Shown: positions 1-8,362 of the stretch, in pieces
Position numbering within the stretch: position 1 is the stretch's first letter
Layout: each line of letters starts with the position of its first letter
NCBI GenBank assembly: GCA_964551995.1
Contig: CAZKFD010000004.1
Location: 1-64,000 of the forward strand
Reading direction: 5' to 3'
Source of the DNA: DATKJS01 sp964551995
Lineage (GTDB): Bacteria; Acidobacteriota; Aminicenantia; Aminicenantales; Saccharicenantaceae
DNA length: 64,000 bases
Made by a program: the position numbers and the translations under genes
The notes under the pieces: model-generated
The model's database searches: none
Told to the model about the DNA's origin: nothing
Seen by the model: the letters and a program-made list of their open reading frames with translations, nothing else

Positions 1-130
1 GCTCGATGTCATCCATAAGGGCATTAGCCTCAGCATCCTCGGTGAAATTGAAGGCCTGCCTCGGTCTTTCAAATGCTTGCTTCCCGCGAACGGTTAGCTG
101 TTCTAGAATCCAGGATTCGTCATTGATCAC
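1..130 (-). CDS. Truncated hypothetical gene at window edge (5' part)
   Basis: An open reading frame enters from the left edge on the minus strand. It starts at a GTG at position 130, behind a good ribosome-binding site (AAGGGGGTG, about 4 bases upstream), and stays open for 43 codons to the window edge. The visible N-terminus is acidic and polar, with no signal peptide or membrane segment. No family is recognised from this fragment. It has the same orientation as the primase/helicase downstream of the repeat region and probably belongs to the same mobile element. The next ATG (position 123) is in another frame and closes after a few codons, which favours the GTG. Confidence 0.5.
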   Translation of the reverse strand, partial: MINDESWILEQLTVRGKQAFERPRQAFNFTEDAEANALMDDIE

Positions 131-336
131 TTAACACCCCCTTTTTTCTAGCTTCTCGAGAATCCTAACAAACGCCGGGATGAAAATGCAATTCCCAGCT
201 CTATTCGGCGTTAGCCCAGGGGGCCTCCCCCCCTTTGTATAGGCGTCCGTCTAAAGTAGGCAGGAAGGCAAAGGCACTGGCGTCCACGACCATCCTGGCG
301 GACGATCAACGTCGTGGGGGATGTCTCAGAACCTAA

Positions 337-500
337 TTAGGAAACTTAGGTTCTCTTCCGTCAACGTAAGACGGGAAATCTTGCTTCCTAAGTTTCCTAA
401 GTTTCTTAAGCGGATTTCCCTAATGCCTATAAGACATGATCATTTTTTTTATGCGGCATAAGGCAAAGGAGAAACCGGTTGGGAAACTTAGGAAATTTAG
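337..500. repeat. Iteron-like AAACTTAGG repeats in an AT-rich gene-free region
   Basis: The 458 bases between the truncated gene and the end of the primase gene hold no convincing gene. They carry repeated 9-bp words: AAACTTAGG at 342-350 and 484-492, and its complement CCTAAGTTT in tandem at 387-395 and 396-404, with degenerate copies alongside (CTTAAG at 405-410, GGAAATTTAG at 491-500). A palindrome CCTAATTAGG overlaps the first copy (332-341). The region is much richer in A and T than the rest of the window. Repeats next to a replication primase suggest an iteron-type origin or an operator of a mobile element. This is inference from position and pattern. Confidence 0.6.
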
Positions 501-588
501 TTTCTCTCTTGTAATCGGACAGGGAACTCTTATTTCGACTCTTCCGCTAATTTTATCATAATCTAGTCCTCCGCCCCCATGCCATTCT

Positions 589-3501
589 CTACTTCTTCTC
601 CTCCTTCTCCAACCGTTTGATCCGGGCGAGCATTTCCTTTCTCTCCTCGTCCGTGACCGTGTCCATTCCGGTCTTCACGATGGCCTCGGCCCACTCGTCC
701 GAGCCGGGCTCGATATCCCGCTCCTCCCCGACCTCGTTGATACCCTCGGGCAGGCGATCATCCTTATAGTTCTGCTCCCAGTCCAAGAAGGCCTGTTTCT
801 CGGGGGACAAGGGCTCGGCCCCCTTCTCCGCCGGTTTCTCTTCTTCCGGTTTCCGCTCGAATCCTATCTTGCGCTGAGGTTTGCAGGAGATTTCGATGAC
901 TCTCAGCTGCTGTTCTAGGTCGCCCCGGAACCGATCAAACGCTCTCCCGATGGATTTGCTCGTCTTATACTGGTAGTCGAAGTCCTTCAGCTTCATCTCG
1001 TCCGCAGCGCTTTGGAGACGTTCGAGGAGTTGTTGGGGGAAGCAGGGTTCCAACTCCTGCTGGCCGAAGAACTGCTCCCCGTCCACGCAGGTGATTCGCT
1101 CGAACATGAGGTAGCGAAGGGTGAGCCAGAACGGGTCTTCCTCGAACAGGCTCCTTGACTTTTTGGCCACCATCTTGGCCGCCGACATCTGAAACTGCAA
1201 CCTTGAGCCCAGCGGACCGGTGATCTTCTGCCCGAACGACGAGAACGCCGCGGTGATGTTGGGCAGGTTCGCGAATGGGGCCTTTTTGTAATACTTCAGC
1301 AAGCGGAGGATGGACTGTACATTCACCATGATCTCCGCCATGATCAGGTCGCGGTCGCGGAAGAGCGGTTCCCAGAACGTCTCAGGTTCTTTTGGGCTCG
1401 TCAGCCCCACGGTGTTGAACAACAGGACCCGCCGCATGAACTCCTCGTCCCAGCCCTCCATCGTAGTGGCGGTGAGACAGAAGAAAACTCGTGCCTCCCA
1501 ATTAACAAGTCCCAACTCTCGCAGGATTCTCCTGCCCCACAGCGGGCGCTGGGTAGCATAGGCGTGCAACGTGCCAAGCATGCTCGCGGGTATCTTCTTC
1601 ACATCGTCCAGAACAACGAACCTATTCTGATGAAATACGGCCCGAAGGAAATCGTCTTCCGTCGGAAACGCGGTTACGCAGAATTTCTCCCCGAAGATGA
1701 TCTTGCCGATGGTCGTGGCGAGGAAGGTTTTCCCACTTTGGAGCTTGCCTACAAACCCCGCTACTGGTTTCTCAGTGAAAATCGACTCGAAGAACAGGGC
1801 ATAGAAGTAGATGATCAAGAGCAGGCGTTGATCCTCAGGCTCGAGTTCGTTATCCGGCGTTTTGCCGAACGAGGCCAGCGATAGCCAGAAGCGGTTTAGC
1901 AGAGACTCCTTCGAGTAGAAGGCTTCGAGTGACAATCCTGTCGGGCATTGCTGGAAGCGATTTTTGTAGAATTTGTCATCGAAATAGTTGACGACCTTGG
2001 CATTAGGAGGGAAATCGTAAGGTACTAACCTCGGACACTCACGGAAAAATACCCCATCGTCACCGTTGTTAACCAGCCGGATTTCGTTCTCGTCAATCCG
2101 ATAGATACCGTTCCCTCCGTTGTCCCAATACATCACATGGCGGTCGCGATCAAAGTAGTGGACTGTTTGTGGGGTAGCCTCTCGATGAGAATCACGAATA
2201 GCGCCCGCTACGGCCTTCTGCATTTCCTGACGATCCGACTTCTTCACCTTGTAGTAGGTGTTCAGCAGGAGGTCGAAATCCTCGCCGTAAACGTCCATTA
2301 CGCTGAGCTCCGTTTGATCGAAAAAGAAGAAGGGTCCATGCCCTACCTCGCGGAAGCCCACACCTACAGGCTTCGGCCCCGTCAGTAGATCGTCGGTGAC
2401 ATACTGCATTAGTTTTACGTGGCGCTCAAACTCCGTTACGCCCTTCTCCGTCTTAATCTCAATCACTTTCGCAATCCGGGGTGTTACTTCGAGCCGATGA
2501 TCCTCCACCCACTTGACCGCCTTCTTGACGTCCCAGATCAGCGCACCTTCTCCTTCCCGACTGATCCGGTCCGAGCATGCCAAGTATTTGTTGAAAAAGA
2601 TGGACCGGATTGTGGCGTAGTTGTAACCGGCCCCGACCAGCGAGTCGATGATCGACATATCCCGGCCCGATTTCGTGATGTCCTTCAACCTGATGGGCTT
2701 CCCGAACCTAATCATCTTTTTATGGCGCTCGGTGATCCGAAGTTGCGATACAGCCGCCTGCGCCGCCTCCTCCGACTCATCGGTGATAATGCACTCCCGC
2801 TCGCCGAACTCGGGCAACGGCTCGTCAGTGCCCTCGGGCTCCTTGTACTCGGTGTCTCGGTAACGGGCGAAGTCCGCGAGCGAATAGGTCCGGCTTGGGT
2901 CAGAATGAAGCAATGTGCAGGGGACGGACTCCTCTCCCGGCTTGGCATTCACGGTGCCAGGCAACCGCAAGCACGACGACAGGTCTGTCCGTGCCCGGTC
3001 CGCCTTCAACGCCTTGACCAGGCCCGAAAGTGTCTGCCGCACTTGCAGGCGCTGTTCGGCCGTGATGTTGATGATCGAACGCGTGAGCAACCAATAGGCG
3101 TGATAGCCATGCCCCGAGTCAACCAGGATGGATGGCAGGATAGGGAAGGCCTCTAGCCGATGAAGTGCCCCGTCCTTGCCGCCTTCCTCCTTTCCATCCA
3201 CATCAACCCAGAGACAGATGACGGCGTCGATGTCGACGTTCCGACCCCGCATGGCATTTCGCGGGTTGACCCCGACAAAGACATGATCATGCCGATTCTG
3301 CTTCTTGATCTCCGCCCAGGCCTCTTCGTTCACCTTGCCCTGTCGGCTGAAGGCTTGCCCGACCGGCCCGGACTTGTCTGCCGGGATAAAACGGACTTCC
3401 ACCCAGCCGTCCTGGTCCTTGAAAAACTGCCCGTATAGGGCTTCTAGAAATTCGGTGGCTTGCTGACGATCAGGCTTGACCGTCGTCGGTTCGTTTGTCA
3501 T
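589..3501 (-). CDS. RepB-type primase-polymerase fused to a P-loop helicase (mobile-element replication protein)
   Basis: This 970-residue protein has two parts. The N-terminus resembles the archaeo-eukaryotic primase superfamily (RepB-like primase): the metal-binding pair in WVDVD (98-102), the SGHGYHAYW motif (129-137) and LRLPGTVNAK (168-177). The C-terminal half has a Walker A, GKLQSGKT (575-582), and a Walker B, FVVLDDV (618-624), typical of superfamily 3 or related replicative helicases. Such fusions start replication of plasmids, phages and integrated elements by making primers and unwinding DNA. The start ATG lies 6 bases after GGAGG. The gene overlaps the small upstream gene by about 30 bases, so they probably share an operon. 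The tail from residue 890 is highly charged. The primase/helicase assignment is firm; the kind of element is not. Confidence 0.85.
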   Translation of the reverse strand: MTNEPTTVKPDRQQATEFLEALYGQFFKDQDGWVEVRFIPADKSGPVGQAFSRQGKVNEEAWAEIKKQNRHDHVFVGVNPRNAMRGRNVDIDAVICLWVDVDGKEEGGKDGALHRLEAFPILPSILVDSGHGYHAYWLLTRSIINITAEQRLQVRQTLSGLVKALKADRARTDLSSCLRLPGTVNAKPGEESVPCTLLHSDPSRTYSLADFARYRDTEYKEPEGTDEPLPEFGERECIITDESEEAAQAAVSQLRITERHKKMIRFGKPIRLKDITKSGRDMSIIDSLVGAGYNYATIRSIFFNKYLACSDRISREGEGALIWDVKKAVKWVEDHRLEVTPRIAKVIEIKTEKGVTEFERHVKLMQYVTDDLLTGPKPVGVGFREVGHGPFFFFDQTELSVMDVYGEDFDLLLNTYYKVKKSDRQEMQKAVAGAIRDSHREATPQTVHYFDRDRHVMYWDNGGNGIYRIDENEIRLVNNGDDGVFFRECPRLVPYDFPPNAKVVNYFDDKFYKNRFQQCPTGLSLEAFYSKESLLNRFWLSLASFGKTPDNELEPEDQRLLLIIYFYALFFESIFTEKPVAGFVGKLQSGKTFLATTIGKIIFGEKFCVTAFPTEDDFLRAVFHQNRFVVLDDVKKIPASMLGTLHAYATQRPLWGRRILRELGLVNWEARVFFCLTATTMEGWDEEFMRRVLLFNTVGLTSPKEPETFWEPLFRDRDLIMAEIMVNVQSILRLLKYYKKAPFANLPNITAAFSSFGQKITGPLGSRLQFQMSAAKMVAKKSRSLFEEDPFWLTLRYLMFERITCVDGEQFFGQQELEPCFPQQLLERLQSAADEMKLKDFDYQYKTSKSIGRAFDRFRGDLEQQLRVIEISCKPQRKIGFERKPEEEKPAEKGAEPLSPEKQAFLDWEQNYKDDRLPEGINEVGEERDIEPGSDEWAEAIVKTGMDTVTDEERKEMLARIKRLEKEEKK

Positions 3502-3664
3502 TAGATTCCTCCACTAGTTTAAACCTCCGCCCCTGATAGATTTTTTCGTTCAGGAGCACGCCCGTGCATAGGTCGTTGGCATAAAGTTGACGTATACACA
3601 GGAAGTTTTCGCCGTCCTCGGTTATGAGGATGGCCTTGAGTTTGTGCTTCTTTGGTAGTTCCAT
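3470..3664 (-). CDS. Small hypothetical protein upstream of primase
   Basis: This 64-residue basic protein begins MELPKKHKLK. The ATG at 3664 was chosen over one six codons upstream because AGGAGGAG lies 5 bases before it. The 3' end overlaps the primase start by 32 bases, which suggests translational coupling. No domain is recognised. The fold is predicted to be mostly beta (ILITEDGENFLCIRQLY). The position in a mobile-element replication operon suggests an accessory or regulatory role, which is inference. Confidence 0.6.
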   Translation of the reverse strand: MELPKKHKLKAILITEDGENFLCIRQLYANDLCTGVLLNEKIYQGRRFKLVEESNDKRTDDGQA

Positions 3665-3678
3665 CGTTTCTCCTCCTG

Positions 3679-3957
3679 TCACGCCCTCTTGAGCATTTCA
3701 AGTAGCAGACGGTAAGTTACCGCCATGCAGAATGCGTCCAATGCGGCATCACACTCCTCCATCTCCGTTGGATAAGGTTCGGATTCTGCTACCAGTGCAA
3801 ACGCTTTCTTGGTAAGCTGATCCTGGACCTTCCACCACCCCGGAGCCAATGCGTCGATCTCGGGACTGATCGCCTTGACGGCCTCCTCAATCGCCCCCTT
3901 TGTCTTCTCGCTGATCATCTGGGGCCGATCAGCACCTGGCCCGTTTCCGTTTGACAT
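3679..3957 (-). CDS. Small hypothetical protein, first gene of the primase operon
   Basis: This 92-residue, mostly helical protein has no signal peptide and no recognised domain. The ATG at 3957 follows GGAGG by about 8 bases. Its stop lies 14 bases before the next small gene, so the order on the minus strand is this gene, the 64-residue gene, then primase/helicase. An acidic stretch (SEPYPTEMEECDAALDAF) sits near the C-terminus. It may be an element-encoded regulator or replication accessory protein, but nothing in the sequence decides this. Confidence 0.6.
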   Translation of the reverse strand: MSNGNGPGADRPQMISEKTKGAIEEAVKAISPEIDALAPGWWKVQDQLTKKAFALVAESEPYPTEMEECDAALDAFCMAVTYRLLLEMLKRA

Positions 3958-3985
3958 AGATAAACCTCCGTTGATTTAGATTAGG

Positions 3986-4009
3986 CCCCTGCCTGAGATA
4001 GGGCAGGGG
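3986..4009. other. 8-bp inverted repeat at the presumed mobile-element edge
   Basis: CCCCTGCC (3986-3993) and GGCAGGGG (4002-4009) form a perfect 8-bp stem with an 8-base loop. There is no T run on either strand, so it is not a classical intrinsic terminator. It lies between the minus-strand primase operon and the plus-strand pst operon. The remaining bases from 4010 to 4220 show no convincing gene; a 63-codon open frame at 4035-4226 has no ribosome-binding site. Confidence 0.4.
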
Positions 4010-4222
4010 ACAAGATTTGCCGTAATCCGTCGATTTGCCAGCCGACCGGGCTGGTGATGAGATGTCCTATGTATTCCTTAAGCCGAAGGAGCCATTTCCT
4101 GCGTTTCGACCCACCCCGAGCCGCAGCGGCATGCGGCCTTCTTTGAGGGGCGAAGGAATCCCCCGTCCTGCCGGTACACTCGCCGAGAAACCTCGCGCCG
4201 GCGGCGAAGATTTTCCCATTAA

Positions 4223-4265
4223 TTAACTTTGGCTTAACAGAATCTTAACACAGGGAAATTATGAT
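4223..4265 (+). promoter_or_regulatory. Pho-box-like promoter of the pst operon
   Basis: Three direct repeats, TTAACT (4223), TTAACA (4234) and TTAACA (4245), are spaced exactly 11 bp apart, one helical turn. A -10 candidate TATGAT follows at 4260-4265, 9 bases after the last repeat. Direct hexamers at 11-bp spacing that take the place of the -35 are the hallmark of PhoB/PhoP operators, and TTAACA is the Bacillus PhoP-box core. The genes downstream are the phosphate transporter, and phoB/phoR lie 12 kb away. Activation under phosphate starvation is the natural inference. Confidence 0.75.
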
Positions 4266-4361
4266 AGGCCGTGTGCAACTTAAGATATTCGATTAACGAA
4301 GGGAGGAGGAATGGCAAAGAGTCTGAAAGGACGGGCGAAGAATCTTATCAGGAGGTCTGAC

Positions 4362-5405
4362 ATGAGAACGGTCTTGAAAATTTTGGCATTGTTAGTCGTG
4401 ATCCTCAGCCTCAGCGGCCTGGGCATGGCCCAGGACAAGGAACTCCTTGGCGCGGGTGCCACCTTCCCGTATCCGCTGTATTCCAAGATGTTCGATGTGT
4501 ACCATCAAGCGACGGGGCTCATGGTCAATTACCAAGCGATCGGCTCCGGCGGCGGGATCCGTCAGCTGATCAGCCGGACGGTGGATTTCGGTGGGTCCGA
4601 CGCGATCATGAACGACAAGGACCTGAACGAGGCGGGCGCCCCGATCCTGCACATCCCGACCTGCGCCGGCGCGGTGGTCATCACCTATAACCTGGCCGGG
4701 AATCCCCGTCTGAAATTCACTCCCGATGTCATCGCCGACGTCTTCCTCGGGAAGATCAAGAAATGGAACGACCCGCGGCTCATGGCAGTCAATCCGGGCG
4801 TGGACCTGCCCGACAGCGACATCATGGTCGTTCACAGGTCCGACGGCAGCGGCACGACGTTCATCTTCAGCAGCTATTTGAGCAAGGTCAGTCAGGAATG
4901 GATGGACACGGCGGGGGCGGGCCCGTCCCTGAATTGGCCGGTCGGTCTGGGCGGCAAGGGGAATCCGGGAGTCGCCGGCCTGGTGCAGCAGACCCCGGGA
5001 AGCCTGGGGTACGTCGAGCTCATCTACGCGCTCCAGAATAAGATGCCCTATGGCATGGTCAAGAACAAGAAAGGCAATTTCATTGAGCCCTCGATGGCTT
5101 CTGTCAGCACGGCGGCTGAGACAACCCTGCCGGACGACATGAAAGTGAACCTGACCGATACGGACGCTCCCATGGGCTACCCGATCAGCGGCTTCACTTG
5201 GATCATCCTCTATAAAGAGCAGAACTACGGAAACAAGCCGGCGGATAAGGCGAAGCTCCTCGTGGATCTGATCTGGTGGATGATCCATCAGGGCCAGCAG
5301 TACGCCTCTCCTTTGGAGTACGCTCCACTGTCCAAGGTCGCGGCGGCGAAGGCCGAGAGACTAATCAAGTCCATCACCTACGACGGCAAACCGGTTATGA
5401 AGTGA
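4362..5405 (+). CDS. pstS: Phosphate ABC transporter, periplasmic phosphate-binding protein PstS
   Basis: PstS captures phosphate in the periplasm and delivers it to PstC/PstA. From the ATG at 4362 the protein is 347 residues with a clear signal peptide (MRTVLKILALLVVILSLSG, cut near GMAQ). Typical PstS motifs follow: GAGATFPYPLYSKMF at the mature N-terminus, GSGGGIRQ, and the phosphate-contacting SDGSGTTFIFSSYL. A GGAGG lies 6 bases before this start. An in-frame ATG at 4311 also has a strong GGAGGAGG site and would add a basic 17-residue extension, so both starts are possible. First gene of pstSCAB, behind a Pho-box-like promoter. Confidence 0.95.
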   Translation: MRTVLKILALLVVILSLSGLGMAQDKELLGAGATFPYPLYSKMFDVYHQATGLMVNYQAIGSGGGIRQLISRTVDFGGSDAIMNDKDLNEAGAPILHIPTCAGAVVITYNLAGNPRLKFTPDVIADVFLGKIKKWNDPRLMAVNPGVDLPDSDIMVVHRSDGSGTTFIFSSYLSKVSQEWMDTAGAGPSLNWPVGLGGKGNPGVAGLVQQTPGSLGYVELIYALQNKMPYGMVKNKKGNFIEPSMASVSTAAETTLPDDMKVNLTDTDAPMGYPISGFTWIILYKEQNYGNKPADKAKLLVDLIWWMIHQGQQYASPLEYAPLSKVAAAKAERLIKSITYDGKPVMK

Positions 5406-5488
5406 TGCCCGGGCAGGGCGGAGACGTCTTCCCGCTCTGCCTTCTTTTTCCCCTTGCCGGACTGAGGGCGGGGGGATATGATGATCGC

Positions 5489-6445
5489 ATGCCGAGAGAA
5501 AGCGCCGATCCGAAGACCGCGGACGGTGGGAGATCCGCCGGCCGCCGGCCGCTGGTCTCGGGGGGCAGAGGGGCCATCTCCGAAGGGTCCTTCCGGAAAT
5601 CTCTCTACTTGGCCGGCTTGACCCTGCTAGTCTTGCTCGTGGCCATCTTTTTTTCCTTGGTCGCCGCCTCCCTGCCGTCCCTTCGCAAGTTCGGCATCGG
5701 ATTCCTGTTCGGCACGACCTGGGACCCGATCAAGGGGAGCTTCAGCGGCCTCGTTTTTCTTGTGGGAACATTGATGACGTCTTTCATGGCCCTGATCATC
5801 TCGATGGTCTTTTCGCTTCCGGCTTCGATTTTTCTCGGGGAGTATTACCGGCACGGCAGGGCCTCCGCGTTCATGAAGAGCGTCATCGAATTGCTGGCGG
5901 GAATCCCGTCCGTCATTTACGGATTCTGGGGGCTCTTCCTCTTCGTGCCCCTCGTCAGGAAGCTGGAGGTGAAGTTGGGGGCCGCCCCCCAGGGGGTTGG
6001 AATTCTCACCGCTTCGTTGGTGCTGGCGGTCATGATCATCCCTTACGCGGCGTCTATCGGCACGGAAGTGATCGGGCTGGTCCCTGCAGACTTGAAGGAG
6101 GCCGCGCTGTCCCTGGGTGCGACCCGGTTTGAAGTCATCCGCAAGGTCGTCCTTCCCTACGCCTCTTCGGGCATCTTCGCCGGCATCCTCCTGGCCCTCG
6201 GACGGGCCCTCGGCGAAACGATGGCCGTGACCATGGTCATCGGAAACTCCAATTTCCTTCCCAAGACGATTTTCAGCCCGGGCAACACGATGGCCAGCGT
6301 CATCGCCAACGAATTCACCGAAGCGACGGGCAGCCTGTACCTGTCGAGCCTGATTGAACTGGCGCTGATTCTCTTCGTGGTCACGACGGCCATCAACATC
6401 CTGGGAAAGCTGGCCATCAAAAAGATGACGACGAGGATCGCATGA
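5489..6445 (+). CDS. pstC: Phosphate ABC transporter permease PstC
   Basis: PstC is one of the two inner-membrane permease subunits of the high-affinity phosphate transporter. From the ATG at 5489 it has 318 residues: a polar N-terminal tail, then about six hydrophobic segments starting at LYLAGLTLLVLLVAIFFSL. It carries the permease coupling loop (EAALSLGATRFEVIRKVVLP) and the PstC-like stretch ALGRALGETMAVTMVIGN. The frame is open further upstream, but that part overlaps pstS and does not look like permease. The site before 5489 is weak (a G run about 13 bases away). The stop overlaps the pstA start by 4 bases (ATGA). Confidence 0.93.
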   Translation: MPRESADPKTADGGRSAGRRPLVSGGRGAISEGSFRKSLYLAGLTLLVLLVAIFFSLVAASLPSLRKFGIGFLFGTTWDPIKGSFSGLVFLVGTLMTSFMALIISMVFSLPASIFLGEYYRHGRASAFMKSVIELLAGIPSVIYGFWGLFLFVPLVRKLEVKLGAAPQGVGILTASLVLAVMIIPYAASIGTEVIGLVPADLKEAALSLGATRFEVIRKVVLPYASSGIFAGILLALGRALGETMAVTMVIGNSNFLPKTIFSPGNTMASVIANEFTEATGSLYLSSLIELALILFVVTTAINILGKLAIKKMTTRIA

Positions 6446-7299
6446 TCCGGACGATCGAGGCCTCGGTCCACCGGCGGATCTGGGCCGATAGGGTGTTCAA
6501 GGCCGCCGTCGTCGTCCTCTCGTTCGGGGCCATCGTGCCTATGTTCCTCATCCTCTTCATGATCGTCCGCAACGGCATCTCCGTGATCAACTGGGGATTT
6601 TTCACCCAGCTTCCCAAGCCGGTCGGAGAGAGCGGAGGCGGGATCTCCAACGCCATCGTAGGGACCCTTTGGCTCATCGTCATCGCGTCGGTCATCTCCG
6701 TTCCCCTGGGAGTCCTCGCGGGCATCTTCGTTTCGGAATATCGAGGCGGGAAGATGTCCGGCCTGGTCCGCCTGTCCATCGAGATCCTCGAAGGGATCCC
6801 CTCGATCGTCATAGGAATCATCGCCTACGTCTGGGTGGTGGTGCCGATGCGCTCGTTCTCGACGCTCTCCGGGGGCATCGCCCTCGGGATCATGATGCTC
6901 CCGATGATCGTCATGGCCACGGAAGAGACCCTGAAGCTCGTCCCCGACACCCTCCGGGAGGCCTCGTTGGCCCTGGGAGTCTCCTATCCTAGGACGGTGC
7001 TGAAGGTGATTCTGCCGGCGGGGCTGAGCGGGATCCTTTCCGGGATCCTGCTGGGCATCAGCCGCGTCGCGGGCGAGACGGCACCGCTGCTCTTCACCGC
7101 GTTCGGCAGCCCTTTTATGAACATGAACATCCTGAAGCCCATGAACAGCCTGCCCCTGGTGATTTTCAACTACGCAACCAGCCCGTTCCCCAATTGGCAA
7201 ACGCTGGCCTGGGGGGCATCCTTTGTCCTGATCGCCTTTGTTTTGGGCCTGAATCTGATCACGAAGCTGGCGACGAAAAAATGGAAAGTGCAGTTCTGA
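6442..7299 (+). CDS. pstA: Phosphate ABC transporter permease PstA
   Basis: Second permease subunit of the phosphate transporter, 285 residues with about six membrane segments. Family features include GGGISNAIVGTLWLI, EILEGIPSIVIGI, the coupling loop LREASLALGVSYPRTVLKVI and GISRVAGETAPLLFTAFG. It starts within the pstC stop (ATGA) and its last 19 bases overlap pstB, so it sits inside a tightly coupled operon. The length is normal for PstA. Confidence 0.94.
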   Translation: MIRTIEASVHRRIWADRVFKAAVVVLSFGAIVPMFLILFMIVRNGISVINWGFFTQLPKPVGESGGGISNAIVGTLWLIVIASVISVPLGVLAGIFVSEYRGGKMSGLVRLSIEILEGIPSIVIGIIAYVWVVVPMRSFSTLSGGIALGIMMLPMIVMATEETLKLVPDTLREASLALGVSYPRTVLKVILPAGLSGILSGILLGISRVAGETAPLLFTAFGSPFMNMNILKPMNSLPLVIFNYATSPFPNWQTLAWGASFVLIAFVLGLNLITKLATKKWKVQF

Positions 7300-8039
7300 A
7301 GATCGAGAATTTCGGGGCCGCCTTCGGCCAGAACACGATTTTGAAAAACATCAGCCTGTCGTTTTCGCGGAACACCGTGACCGCCATCATGGGGCCCTCC
7401 GGATGTGGGAAGACAACGCTCATCCGCTGCATCAACAGGATGCATGAGCTCGTCGCGGATTCGCGAATCTCGGGGAAGATCCTCCTGGACGGCCGGGACG
7501 TCTATGCCATCGACCCCATCATCGTGCGCCGGCAGATCGGCATGGTCTTCCAGAAGCACAATCCCTTCCCGACGATGAGCATCTACGACAACGTGATCGC
7601 CGGCTACACGCTGAACGGGATCAAGATGAGCAAGGAGCAGCTGGACCGGAAAGTCGAGGAGTCCCTGAAGAAGGCCGGCCTCTGGAACGAAGTCAAGGAT
7701 GCTCTCCACCGCAGAGGGACGTTTCTCTCCGGGGGGCAGCAGCAGAGGCTCTGCATCGCCCGGGCCCTGGCCATGGACCCGGAGATCCTCCTCCTCGACG
7801 AGCCCACCTCGGCTTTGGACCCCAAATCGACGGCCCACATCGAGGATCTCGTGACCCAGCTGAAGACGGCCGTCACGATTATCCAGGTCACCCATAACAT
7901 CGCCCAGGCGGCGCGGATCTCCGATTATTCGGCCTTCCTGTACCTCGGCGAACTCGTCGAGTCGGGTCCCACGGCGACCATGTTCATCAGCCCTCGAGAC
8001 AAGAGGACGGAAGAATACCTGACGGGGAAATTCGGATAA
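7281..8039 (+). CDS. pstB: Phosphate ABC transporter ATPase PstB
   Basis: The ATPase subunit drives phosphate import by PstSCA. It has 252 residues with Walker A GPSGCGKTT, the Q-loop in MVFQKHNPFP, the signature LSGGQQQRLCIARAL, Walker B ILLLDEPTSALDP and the switch histidine in VTHN. The ATG at 7281 lies inside the end of pstA (19-base overlap) and gives the usual PstB length; the longer open frame upstream is the pstA shadow. Unlike in many genomes, phoU is not directly downstream but 6.4 kb away, beyond four unrelated genes and the porin. Confidence 0.95.
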   Translation: MESAVLKIENFGAAFGQNTILKNISLSFSRNTVTAIMGPSGCGKTTLIRCINRMHELVADSRISGKILLDGRDVYAIDPIIVRRQIGMVFQKHNPFPTMSIYDNVIAGYTLNGIKMSKEQLDRKVEESLKKAGLWNEVKDALHRRGTFLSGGQQQRLCIARALAMDPEILLLDEPTSALDPKSTAHIEDLVTQLKTAVTIIQVTHNIAQAARISDYSAFLYLGELVESGPTATMFISPRDKRTEEYLTGKFG

Positions 8040-8106
8040 GGGGGCGTTTCGGGGAACAGACTGCCTTTATCTGCTCCCTCCCAGCTTTCGCTTCCCTTAA
8101 AAATTC

Positions 8107-8147
8107 CCGGTCTTGCGCGTGACCGGAAACCGGCTTCCCGTTTTTTT
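8107..8147 (+). terminator. Weak terminator candidate after pstB, in a gene-free gap
   Basis: CCGGTC (8107-8112) pairs with GACCGG (8121-8126), and seven T residues follow at 8141-8147. The 14 bases between stem and T run make it a poor intrinsic terminator, though alternative CCGG pairings come closer. The rest of the 323-base gap between pstB and the next gene (8040-8362) shows no gene and no clear promoter. Confidence 0.25.
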
Positions 8148-8362
8148 CGGCGAAACCGATGCTAGTCAATTCTACAGGGGCTTGTCCGCGAGCCGCGGAT
8201 GATGAATAATATCCCGGGTTTTGTGGAGGCGCTCCCGGAAGAGCAACGAATGTCGCCCCGGGCGGCCGCCCGCGTGTATTCGCGCCGGCCGGAGCGGGAG
8301 GCCCGCAGCTTCCGGAGGAAGAGCGCCGCCGCTCCGAGCACGCACATACCAAGGAGGCTCAA

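Noticed and set aside
4035..4226. 63-codon open frame upstream of pstS
   Set aside because: No ribosome-binding site, runs into the Pho-box promoter, and proline/arginine-rich shadow-like composition.
4392..5288. Long minus-strand open frame opposite pstS (298 codons)
   Set aside because: Shadow of pstS caused by the GC-rich third codon positions; composition is low-complexity and it has no ribosome-binding site.
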